Source: Caldivirga sp. (GTDB lineage: Archaea; Thermoproteota; Thermoprotei; Thermoproteales; Thermocladiaceae). From it: a DNA stretch of 7,070 bases. This document shows, in pieces, positions 1 to 6,020 of the stretch. Numbering within the stretch: position 1 is the first letter of the stretch; each line of letters opens with the position of its first letter. Made by a program: the position numbers and the translations under genes. The notes beneath the pieces were generated by a model, which searched no databases, had not been told where the DNA came from, and worked only from the letters and a program-made list of their open reading frames with translations. The stretch is taken from contig JAPWUH010000061.1 of NCBI GenBank assembly GCA_028275645.1, positions 1 through 7,070 of the forward strand, given 5' to 3'.

Positions 1-552
1 TCGATAAGGGGTGTGATGAAGCTGGGTAAGTCTAGTAAACTTGACAACGCCTTGTCAAGGTTCATTAAACTCAGCATTAACGAATTGACAACCGCCGCCT
101 ACAATTACCCAATAGACTTCTTAACCATGCTCCACAATCTAACATTGGCAGTGGGTTTAAGGGGACTGGTCCTGGTTATTGATGAGGGTGCCTTATCTCA
201 AGATGACCAATACATAGGGGCATTCACCACGGCTATACATGCGCTTAGGAATATTATGCCCAAGTTAAGCGGATTAAGGCTAATATTAACCATGCTCCCG
301 GATGTGGTGGATTACATAGCTAAAAATGACCCACCCCTCTTCGAAATACTAAGCATGGGTGTGGTTAACTTACCGGACTACGTAACGGAGGAGGATTTGA
401 AGGAGGTGGCCAGGGCTTATAATCTTAGTAACGAATTAATTGAGTTGATTAAGCCCAGTAACTTAACCATGAGGCAGGTGATTTGCGTAGCTGAATTCAA
501 GGATCTGCAGAGGTGTGGTCTTCAAAGTGAGGTTGAGGTCACCATTACCTGA
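1..552 (+). CDS. P-loop (AAA+/STAND-like) ATPase, C-terminal part, cut by left edge
   Basis: The reading frame is open from base 1 to the TGA at 550-552, so the GTG at 13 and ATG at 16 are probably internal codons and the true start lies outside the window. The visible part has a hydrophobic strand ending in the Walker B pair Asp-Glu (LVLVIDEG, Asp codon at 181-183). About 35 residues later a second strand, LRLILTMLP, sits where sensor 1 would be expected. A mixed helical region rich in Glu and Leu follows. No Walker A motif is present, as expected if it lies upstream. This order fits archaeal AAA+/STAND-type ATPases, but I cannot place it in a named family; a BREX-type DUF2791 or an Orc1/Cdc6 relative are possibilities I cannot test. 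It ends 81 bp before gins23, which has its own TATA box, so it is probably a separate transcript. Confidence 0.6.
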   Translation, partial: SIRGVMKLGKSSKLDNALSRFIKLSINELTTAAYNYPIDFLTMLHNLTLAVGLRGLVLVIDEGALSQDDQYIGAFTTAIHALRNIMPKLSGLRLILTMLPDVVDYIAKNDPPLFEILSMGVVNLPDYVTEEDLKEVARAYNLSNELIELIKPSNLTMRQVICVAEFKDLQRCGLQSEVEVTIT

Positions 553-557
553 GGGGG

Positions 558-587
558 AATACTTTAAGTTAACTATGAGGAAGTATT
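558..587. repeat. 7-bp inverted repeat between the ATPase gene and gins23
   Basis: AATACTT (558-564) and AAGTATT (581-587) are exact reverse complements around a 16-nt loop that contains the palindrome AGTTAACT (567-574). It begins 5 bp after the upstream stop codon and ends 13 bp before the gins23 TATA box. On the plus strand the right arm runs into TATTTTA, so it may help terminate the upstream transcript, or it may be an operator of the replication operon. The arms are short and AT-rich, so chance is a real alternative. Confidence 0.3.
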
Positions 588-597
588 TTACCTAATT

Positions 598-633
598 CAC
601 TTATAAGGGCTCCAGGCATGAATATAATTAAGC
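598..633 (+). promoter_or_regulatory. Archaeal TATA promoter of the gins23-mcm operon
   Basis: TTATAAGG at 601-608 is a good archaeal TATA box. Its centre (about 604.5) predicts a transcription start near 630, a few bases before the ATG at 634, so the transcript would be leaderless or nearly so. No Shine-Dalgarno sequence precedes ATG 634, which agrees with this. A second, weaker TATA-like run (CTTTAAG, 562-568) lies further upstream inside the inverted repeat. Confidence 0.5.
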
Positions 634-1158
634 ATGTCATCAGTGTTGTCACTAGTCTTAACCATGGTATCCGGCCAGGGAATTAAGGTCATTGTGAACA
701 GGGATTTACCGAAGATAGAGGTCAATGGCTTAACCTTCGGAGGATACGCAGCGGGGGACTTGGTGACACTCCCAGTGCCAATGGCGGAGGCGTTGATTAA
801 ACGCGGCTACGCATCCCTAACTCAACAGGACCTGGTGACACTGGATGATGTTAAGAGGGCCCATTGGGTTGAGGGTAAGGAGTCCACTGAATTAACGAAG
901 CTGGATAAGCTGTTCTACGTTAAGGCTAGGTTAAGCGCATTGAACAGCGGGCAGGGGGATTCGAGGGAATTGATGACAGCCTTAAGGGACCTGGTCTCCG
1001 TTAGGTTAAGGAAGATACTAAGCATGATTAGCGTATCACCAACTGGCCTACCTCAGGAGGTCATGGATAAATTAACCATCGAGGAGGAGGTCCTCGTCAA
1101 GGAGTTGACCAGGATCATTAACCCATGGTTCAGTAGGGTGATTGGGGGTGGGCAGTGA
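634..1158 (+). CDS. gins23: GINS complex subunit Gins23
   Basis: This is a subunit of the archaeal GINS complex, which binds MCM and the RecJ-like/Cdc45 protein to form the replicative CMG helicase. At 174 aa it has the expected size. A small beta-rich B domain comes first (about residues 15-62, with GIKVIVNRDLPKIEVNG, then GDLVTLPVPMAEALIKRGYA). A helical A domain follows (about 75-170, with a KLDKLFYVKARL helix and the terminal EEEVLVKELTRII helix). B-then-A order is the Gins23 arrangement; Gins15 has the reverse. The gene overlaps the start of mcm, the same gins23-mcm pairing known from Sulfolobus. ATG 634 was chosen because a TATA box lies just upstream. ATG 664 (residue 11, just before the B domain) is a possible alternative, since the first ten residues are a non-conserved-looking hydrophobic stretch. 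Identification rests on domain order and synteny, as the family is weakly conserved. Confidence 0.82.
   Translation: MSSVLSLVLTMVSGQGIKVIVNRDLPKIEVNGLTFGGYAAGDLVTLPVPMAEALIKRGYASLTQQDLVTLDDVKRAHWVEGKESTELTKLDKLFYVKARLSALNSGQGDSRELMTALRDLVSVRLRKILSMISVSPTGLPQEVMDKLTIEEEVLVKELTRIINPWFSRVIGGGQ
1137..1141 (+). promoter_or_regulatory. Shine-Dalgarno GGTGA that sets the mcm start
   Basis: GGTGA at 1137-1141, inside the end of gins23, complements the archaeal 16S tail and lies 6 nt before GTG 1148. It abuts TTG 1142 with no spacer. It therefore favours GTG 1148 as the mcm start and points to translational coupling with gins23. Confidence 0.5.
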
Positions 1159-3217
1159 GGAATTAATCCAGTTAAGTAGGGATGAACTGGTTAATAGGTT
1201 CATCAGGTTTTTGAAGCAGGTTGAAAAGTACGATGAGGAGCTTAGCTTAGCCATAGTGAATAGGAGGAGGTCACTTGTAATAGACTTCAACGACCTACTC
1301 CTGTACGATAAGCAACTTGCCGATTATCTAATGGAAAAGCCAAGCATCGTCATTGATAGCGCCTCCGAGGCTGTCGGCGAGTTGATTAGGGAGAAGGACC
1401 CTGAGTATGCCAGCCAGGTGGCTAAGTTCTATGCTAGGTTTAGGCTTAGCCCAATTGACAGGATGAGCATAAGGAGGCTTAGGAGTGAGCACCTGGGTAG
1501 GTTCGTCTCCATTGAGGGTATTGTGCTTAGGCAAACACCACCAATGCACTACGTTAGGGTCGCTAAGTTTAGGTGCAACCAATGCGGCTACGAGGTCACG
1601 GTAACCACGGACACGTACTCACCACTACAACCACCTAAGAAGTGTCCTCAGTGCGGTGCAGTCAACTCAATGGTGTTTGTAACGGACGAGTCCATCATAG
1701 CGGACTGGCAGAAGATACTGGTCCAGGAGAAGCCTGAGGAGACACCCTCTGGGCAATTGCCAAGGAGTATTGAGGCGGTTTTAACAGACGACCTGGTGGA
1801 TACAGTTAAACCTGGGGATAGGGTTATGCTCAGCGGCGTGCTTGAAATAAACCTATTCGAGCCCAGGAGGGGTAAGTTACCCGTCTTCTCAAGGCTAATA
1901 AACGTCAACTACATTGAGAGCCTGCAGAAGGAGTTCGCTGAGATAGAGATCACACCCCAGGATGAGCAGGAGATCAGGAGGCTAGCCATGCAGCCTGACG
2001 TTAGGGATAGGATAATAGCCTCAATAGCCCCATCAATATATGGACTTGACGATGTTAAGGAGGCCATAGCCTGCCTACTCTTCGGAGGGGTACCCAAGGA
2101 GCTGCCCGATGGAACCAGGATAAGGGGGGATATCCACGTGCTGCTTGTGGGTGATCCAGGTACTGCGAAATCGCAGCTACTCAAGTACGTGGCCAAGATA
2201 GCCCCCAGGGCGGTCTACACCACGGGTAAGGGTTCAACGGCCGCTGGGCTTACGGCTGCCGTGGTTAGGGATGGCTTAACAGGTGAGTTTTACCTTGAGG
2301 CGGGTGCCCTAGTGCTTGCGGATATGGGGGTTGCCGTGATTGATGAGATCGATAAGATGGATGCAAAGGATAGGGTGGCAATGCATGAGGCCATGGAGCA
2401 GCAGACAGTCTCAATAGCTAAGGCCGGCATACTGGCCACCCTGAACGCCAGAGCCTCCGTTTTGGCTGCAGCTAACCCTGCTTTTGGCAGATACCTACCC
2501 AATAGGACTGTTGCGGAGAACGTGGATTTACCAGTCACATTGCTCTCGAGGTTTGACCTAATATTCATAATTAGGGATGAGCCCAATGCCGATAGGGATA
2601 AGGCAGTGGCCGAGCACGTGACCAGGCTACACGCCGGTGAGGTTACGCAGGGGTTCAGGAACATGATTAAGGTCGATCTGCTTAGGAAGTACATAGCCTA
2701 CGCCAGGAAGTACATTAAACCAGTGCTAACCCCAGAGGCTAGGGATAAGATAGTCAGCTTCTACACACAGATGAGGGCCAGGTCAGCCCAGGAGGCCGGC
2801 TCACCAGTGGCCATAACGGCTAGGCAACTTGAGGCCCTGATCAGGTTAACGGAGGCTGAGGCTAAGATGAGGCTGAGCAGCATAGCCACCGCTGAGGATG
2901 CCGAGAGGGCGATTAGGCTCTTCATGAAGTTCCTCCAGAGCGTCGGCATCGACATGGAGACCGGTAACATAGACATTGACGTTATCATGACTGGGAAGCC
3001 CAGGAGTCAGCAGGAGAAGATTGCCCTATTAATGAGCCTTATAGCCAAGCTGGAGCAGATTAACAACAACAAACCTATTAAGGTTGAGGAGCTTTACAAG
3101 GAGGCTGAAAATGAGGGCCTAGATAGGGTTACCGTGGATAAAATACTGAGCATACTTAGGAGTAATGGTGAAATCTACATGCCTAAGCAGGGCTACATAA
3201 AGAGGACAACCACCTAG
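1148..3217 (+). CDS. mcm: Replicative DNA helicase MCM
   Basis: This is the homohexameric 3'-5' helicase that unwinds DNA at the archaeal fork. The 689-aa length is full size and no intein is present. Numbering from GTG 1148: an N-terminal A domain (about 1-95); an OB fold carrying a C4 zinc finger (Cys143, 146, 166, 169) and a basic N-terminal hairpin near FEPRRGK; then the AAA+ core. The core has Walker A GDPGTAKS (335-342, Lys341), Walker B VIDEID with Asp399 and Glu400, the pre-sensor hairpin around SIAKAGI, sensor 1 Asn443 in AANP, and the arginine finger Arg468 in SRFDL. A lid region and a C-terminal winged helix (about 620-689) follow. All catalytic residues are intact. The start overlaps gins23 by 11 nt, so the two are co-transcribed and probably translationally coupled. 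TTG 1142 would add two residues but has no usable ribosome site. Confidence 0.97.
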   Translation: MGSEELIQLSRDELVNRFIRFLKQVEKYDEELSLAIVNRRRSLVIDFNDLLLYDKQLADYLMEKPSIVIDSASEAVGELIREKDPEYASQVAKFYARFRLSPIDRMSIRRLRSEHLGRFVSIEGIVLRQTPPMHYVRVAKFRCNQCGYEVTVTTDTYSPLQPPKKCPQCGAVNSMVFVTDESIIADWQKILVQEKPEETPSGQLPRSIEAVLTDDLVDTVKPGDRVMLSGVLEINLFEPRRGKLPVFSRLINVNYIESLQKEFAEIEITPQDEQEIRRLAMQPDVRDRIIASIAPSIYGLDDVKEAIACLLFGGVPKELPDGTRIRGDIHVLLVGDPGTAKSQLLKYVAKIAPRAVYTTGKGSTAAGLTAAVVRDGLTGEFYLEAGALVLADMGVAVIDEIDKMDAKDRVAMHEAMEQQTVSIAKAGILATLNARASVLAAANPAFGRYLPNRTVAENVDLPVTLLSRFDLIFIIRDEPNADRDKAVAEHVTRLHAGEVTQGFRNMIKVDLLRKYIAYARKYIKPVLTPEARDKIVSFYTQMRARSAQEAGSPVAITARQLEALIRLTEAEAKMRLSSIATAEDAERAIRLFMKFLQSVGIDMETGNIDIDVIMTGKPRSQQEKIALLMSLIAKLEQINNNKPIKVEELYKEAENEGLDRVTVDKILSILRSNGEIYMPKQGYIKRTTT

Positions 3218-3224
3218 TTAATTT

Positions 3225-3234
3225 ACTATATAGT
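3225..3234. repeat. ACTATATAGT palindrome just after mcm
   Basis: A perfect 10-bp palindrome, ACTATATAGT, starts 7 bp after the mcm stop. It could be a TATA-like element or a weak 3' hairpin. No long T-run follows on the plus strand, so it is not a convincing terminator. Confidence 0.25.
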
Positions 3235-3264
3235 TATAATCATCATGTAGTCATTTGGCTTTCA

Positions 3265-3317
3265 TCAGCCGGTACGTGAATACTTCACCACTCCGCCACG
3301 AGGGCTCTCATCACTGG
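3265..3317 (-). ncRNA. Candidate C/D box guide sRNA
   Basis: Archaeal C/D box sRNAs bind L7Ae, Nop5 and fibrillarin and direct 2'-O-methylation of rRNA or tRNA. Reading the minus strand: box C GTGATGA (3314-3308), a 12-nt guide (3307-3296), a degenerate box D' CGGA (3295-3292), a 3-nt spacer, a degenerate box C' GTGAAGT (3288-3282), a 13-nt guide (3281-3269) and box D CTGA (3268-3265). The 50-nt span and guide lengths near 12 are typical of archaeal members. The segment is more GC-rich than the spacer around it. A TATA-like TTTTAAA (3344-3338) places a transcription start near 3315, at the edge of box C. Weak points are the imperfect D' and C' boxes, no clear terminal stem, and no target that I can name. 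By the N+5 rule the targets would be CCACGAGGGCUC (modified G) and CCGGUACGUGAAU (modified U). Confidence 0.5.
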
Positions 3318-3331
3318 TAATCATTAGGTTA

Positions 3332-3366
3332 ACCATGTTTAAAACGTTTACCCACGTAAACATGGT
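3332..3366. repeat. 10-bp perfect inverted repeat at the 3' end of the aminopropyltransferase gene
   Basis: ACCATGTTTA (3332-3341) and TAAACATGGT (3357-3366) are exact reverse complements around a 15-nt loop. The right arm shares one base with the stop codon (3368-3366) of the minus-strand gene. It could form a hairpin in that gene's mRNA and help 3'-end formation, although no long U-run follows, or be a protein-binding site next to the sRNA promoter. Confidence 0.45.
3337..3350 (-). promoter_or_regulatory. Candidate promoter of the C/D box sRNA
   Basis: On the minus strand the purine-rich GGTAAACG leads into TTTTAAA (3344-3338, centre 3341). A start 26 bp downstream falls at about 3315, one base before box C at 3314. 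This is the same TATA-to-start distance as at the protein genes in this window. It overlaps the inverted repeat at 3332-3366. Confidence 0.4.
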
Positions 3367-4238
3367 CACCTCCTATACGAGCCTAGGGTCATTAAGGCCA
3401 CGTGAACCTTACCATTATAGAACCTGGTCTTAACACCATTAGCCCTAAGCACTGCATCAACGTAATCGCTCGTTAATGATGCTGGGTTAACCCTCTTTGA
3501 GGCTATTATGAAGCTCTCCGCGTACATGAACGAGGGTACCCAGACCTGGTACTCAGTTACGATTGGGAACGTTAACTTAACCATGTCATAGACTGCGTTG
3601 TACTCCCTCGGGAATAGGAAGCTTGAACCAGCCTGCACAACAAACACACCATTATCGCTAAGTAGCCTATGGATACCGTTAATTATATCCATGGAGTAGA
3701 CCTTGGCCCCAACCTCAGGTCCATAGGGGTCTGTTAAATCCATGATGACCACGTCGAACCTTTCCCCAGTTGACACAGCCCCCTTGACGTAATCCACGGC
3801 ATCCTGGTAAACCTCCCTAACCCTAGGATCCCTGAAGGAGTCCACGTGGAACTCCCTGAGGTATTCCTTAACGTACTTAATCAACTCGTAATCTATATCA
3901 ACGGTGACCACCTCCTTAACACCACTGTACTTAACCACCTCCCTCAGGGCGGCCCCCTCACCAGTACCCAGTATCAATACCCTGGTTGGGTTGCCGTGGG
4001 TTACCATTGCTGGGTGTACGAGGGACTCATGGTAAATGTACTCATCCAGCTGCGCAGATTGAAGTATACCATCGAGGAACAGCGCCTTACCGAAATCCTC
4101 TAACTCAACTATGAGTACATGCTGATACTTGGTCCTTTCATTAACCAAAACCTTCTTAACACCCATGTAGGCCCATGTGTTTGGGGCTATGTATTGGACG
4201 CATTGAAGTGGGCTTCGAATAACATAGCTATCAGCCAT
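3366..4238 (-). CDS. Aminopropyltransferase, spermidine synthase fold (thermospermine synthase-like)
   Basis: The predicted enzyme moves an aminopropyl group from decarboxylated SAM to a polyamine. At 290 aa it has family length: an N-terminal beta domain (about 1-60), the LDG...LDEYIYHE substrate segment (55-71), then a Rossmann domain. That domain has GTGEG (91-95), acidic Asp114 for the dcSAM ribose, the DA pair (146-147), the catalytic-type loop DLTDP with Asp167 and Asp170, and Tyr181. GEG in place of the usual GDG, DLTDP in place of DSTDP, VVQAG (200-204) and VPSF (234-237) resemble plant and archaeal thermospermine (ACL5-type) synthases more than classical SpeE. The amine substrate is therefore uncertain: spermidine to thermospermine, or a broad range as in hyperthermophiles. 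ATG 4238 is supported by a TATA box centred 25-26 bp upstream, giving a leaderless mRNA. It has no close partner gene and converges with mcm. Confidence 0.9.
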   Translation of the reverse strand: MADSYVIRSPLQCVQYIAPNTWAYMGVKKVLVNERTKYQHVLIVELEDFGKALFLDGILQSAQLDEYIYHESLVHPAMVTHGNPTRVLILGTGEGAALREVVKYSGVKEVVTVDIDYELIKYVKEYLREFHVDSFRDPRVREVYQDAVDYVKGAVSTGERFDVVIMDLTDPYGPEVGAKVYSMDIINGIHRLLSDNGVFVVQAGSSFLFPREYNAVYDMVKLTFPIVTEYQVWVPSFMYAESFIIASKRVNPASLTSDYVDAVLRANGVKTRFYNGKVHVALMTLGSYRR

Positions 4239-4276
4239 GGGTTAGGGCTGAATTGCTTAGTTTTTAATGTTACTTT
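4239..4276 (-). promoter_or_regulatory. TATA promoter of the aminopropyltransferase gene
   Basis: On the minus strand TTAAAAAC (4267-4260) follows a purine-rich BRE-like AAAAGTAAC. Its centre lies about 25.5 bp before the ATG at 4238, so transcription should start at or next to the start codon. No Shine-Dalgarno is present, as expected for a leaderless gene. Confidence 0.6.
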
Positions 4277-4535
4277 TGATATCCTGAATTAAAGGAACTA
4301 ATGATCTCTCTGAGTTAAGGATGTTGACTAAAACTACGTTATCAAATTTTAGTTAGCGCGAAAGGAATTTAATTCGCCATATGGTTTATGGTGAATATAC
4401 AGGCCCATTGAATATGCCCTAACACAGGTGGCGAATACCAGCTAACTAGGATAAGCTAACTGGACATGATAACTAAAGTTAAAAGGTGTAGATTATGTGG
4501 GTTTGGCAGGGTGACATTCTTCGTGCCGAAGCCGC
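4277..4535. other. AT-rich intergenic region with nested inverted repeats and a repeated octamer
   Basis: I find no convincing gene here. TAGTTAGC (4350-4357) pairs with GCTAACTA (4441-4448). Inside it ATTCGCC (4372-4378) pairs with GGCGAAT (4430-4436). A small hairpin with CAT/ATG arms lies at 4406-4416. AGCTAACT occurs at 4440-4447 and again at 4454-4461. Together they could form a structured RNA of about 100 nt or a set of binding sites, but the low GC argues against a stable thermophile RNA. A 29-codon plus-strand ORF with a CxxC motif (4466-4555) has no promoter or ribosome site that I can see. Confidence 0.35.
4519..4531 (-). terminator. Small hairpin after the permease stop, possible 3' end
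   Basis: CTTCG and CGAAG (4519-4523 and 4527-4531) make a 5-bp stem with a 3-nt loop, beginning 4 bp beyond the permease stop on the minus strand. A short T-run (TTTTAA on the minus strand, around 4484-4479) follows about 35 nt further on. Archaeal termination depends mainly on U-runs, so the T-run may matter more than the hairpin. Weakly supported. Confidence 0.2.
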
Positions 4536-6020
4536 TTAATGCCTACTTAACCTAATCAGTATTATTAGCGCCACTGCGAATTCCATCATTGACACCATGA
4601 ACATTACGAGGGCTGGCACCACATAGCCACCTATGAGTACTTGAGTCGTAAATAGTGAGGCGATGGGTAGACCCTCAACAAGCATTATTATTAGGGCGTA
4701 GATAAACATGACGAGTGTTGATGATACGGTGCCTTCACTTATCGAGGCCTCGAACAAAATGGCCATGACTGCCGTAGCGGCTATTGGTGGGCCAAAGGCT
4801 AGTAATATGGGTACTTGAAGGCTTAGTGGCAGCTTATAGAATAGCGCTATAATTATCATTGGTGCAACGGCTATGTAGTATGCTATTAAGGTCACGGTTA
4901 GTTTACTAATCAGGTTCCTGATTGGTGATATTGGCAGTAGCCTAAATACCACGGCACCTCTCAACTCGCTCATGTATAGGGCGTAGGGTATGAAGGCGGT
5001 TAGCAGGCTTAACTCCATGGTGTAGGTTAACATCAACATGGGGTTTAACTTAGTACCACTTATAATTGCTGTTAAAACTGTGATTAACCAGTAACCTATT
5101 GGAAGGGCCCATAGCCCAGCCATCCTCGACCTGAAGGACTGGGTTAAATCAACCCTGATCAGCGCCATTAACGGATTCCTAATCCTAAAGACTCTAGGTG
5201 CCTTAACCCTAATGACTTGGACCTGCACCGTTGACTCAAATAGCCTACCACTAGCCCTTTGAAGCATTACATAGGCTAACGCCGAGAAAAGGGCAATGTA
5301 CATTACCGTCACGTAAAGTGGGGTACCCAACCCAGTTATGGATAATCCACTAACCACAGGCGCAAGTGACAATGCCGGGTTAAGCCCACTTGGGTTTACC
5401 TCGAGAACATACCCCATTGCCATTGATGCAAGTACTATTGGAACCAGGGCTAAAGCTCTAACAACACTACCACTGACTGGGTTCTTAAGAGTCCTCTCGG
5501 CAATTAGTACAAAGCCCATTGACGCCATGATACCTAAGGGTATTCCCTCAAGTGTACCTATAAGTGGATAAGGTAAGCCACCCATTGCTAGGGATAGGAC
5601 GGTGGATACGGTTATTGAGACGTAGATGGGTAAGTCCATGGTCATATAGAGGGATAGGGTTAAGGTCCTCCTAACCAATCTAGGCTCTAGGGGTAGCATG
5701 GCCAGAAGTCCTTTAATGTGCTCCGTGTTTTGTAGCGAAAAAACCGTGTTTATTGACGACGCAAACACCATGAAGAATGAGACCACTAAGGTCTCAATTA
5801 GGCTTAGGCTTGGTTTCTTAAGCACGTAGGGTACAGTCCCCATTAGACCTATGTAGAAACCCATTAACACACTTATGACAAGTTTACTGTACCTAGCAGC
5901 CCTAATAGCCCTCCTAACGTTCATCGGCCTTAAACCACTTATCCTAGATGCGGTATACCCCTGGTAGGACAACTCCCTGTAAAGTACTGAAGCTAACTTA
6001 TAGGCATTAACCATGTTCAC
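4536..6020 (-). CDS. ABC transporter permease, 12 predicted TM segments, ABC-2-like
   Basis: This is the membrane partner of the ATPase encoded just upstream, probably an exporter; the substrate cannot be read from sequence. The 494-aa protein has about twelve hydrophobic segments: roughly 46-67, 76-96, 118-144, 152-174, 186-207, 233-253, then 301-321, 328-350, 374-395, 400-424, 433-455 and 462-490. The halves look like copies. Each has a soluble lead-in, two TMs, a charged loop with a Leu-Pro-x-x-Pro signature (MLPLEP at 108-113, LLPISP at 361-366), then four TMs. A charged linker (about 255-300) joins them. The start GTG (6020-6018) overlaps the ATPase stop as GTGA, a coupling arrangement. 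ATG at 6014, two codons later, is an alternative. There is no signal peptide, and the N-terminus is probably cytoplasmic. Residue ranges are estimates by eye. Confidence 0.8.
   Translation of the reverse strand: MNMVNAYKLASVLYRELSYQGYTASRISGLRPMNVRRAIRAARYSKLVISVLMGFYIGLMGTVPYVLKKPSLSLIETLVVSFFMVFASSINTVFSLQNTEHIKGLLAMLPLEPRLVRRTLTLSLYMTMDLPIYVSITVSTVLSLAMGGLPYPLIGTLEGIPLGIMASMGFVLIAERTLKNPVSGSVVRALALVPIVLASMAMGYVLEVNPSGLNPALSLAPVVSGLSITGLGTPLYVTVMYIALFSALAYVMLQRASGRLFESTVQVQVIRVKAPRVFRIRNPLMALIRVDLTQSFRSRMAGLWALPIGYWLITVLTAIISGTKLNPMLMLTYTMELSLLTAFIPYALYMSELRGAVVFRLLPISPIRNLISKLTVTLIAYYIAVAPMIIIALFYKLPLSLQVPILLAFGPPIAATAVMAILFEASISEGTVSSTLVMFIYALIIMLVEGLPIASLFTTQVLIGGYVVPALVMFMVSMMEFAVALIILIRLSRH

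Noticed and set aside
13..63. GTGATGA at 13-19 as a box C of a plus-strand C/D sRNA
   Set aside because: No CTGA box D at a fitting distance, and it lies within a coding frame.
618..686. Short ORF from ATG 618, 22 codons, overlapping the start of gins23
   Set aside because: It is out of frame with gins23, has no ribosome site, and the TATA box fits ATG 634 at least as well.
1072..2988. Several minus-strand open frames of 70-134 codons opposite gins23 and mcm
   Set aside because: They are antisense to strongly conserved coding sequence, low in complexity (Ser/Leu rich) and without promoters.
3269..3283. Guide region complementary to the conserved GUGAAUAC of 16S rRNA
   Set aside because: Only about 8 bases match my recollection of the rRNA, and the N+5 position next to box D would fall outside the duplex; noted but not used to assign a target.
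3846..4103. 85-codon plus-strand frame opposite the aminopropyltransferase gene
   Set aside because: Shadow frame of a well-supported enzyme, with no motif of its own.
4350..4461. RNase P RNA or SRP RNA in the AT-rich spacer
   Set aside because: No conserved core motif of either RNA was recognised, and the GC content is too low for a thermophile structural RNA.
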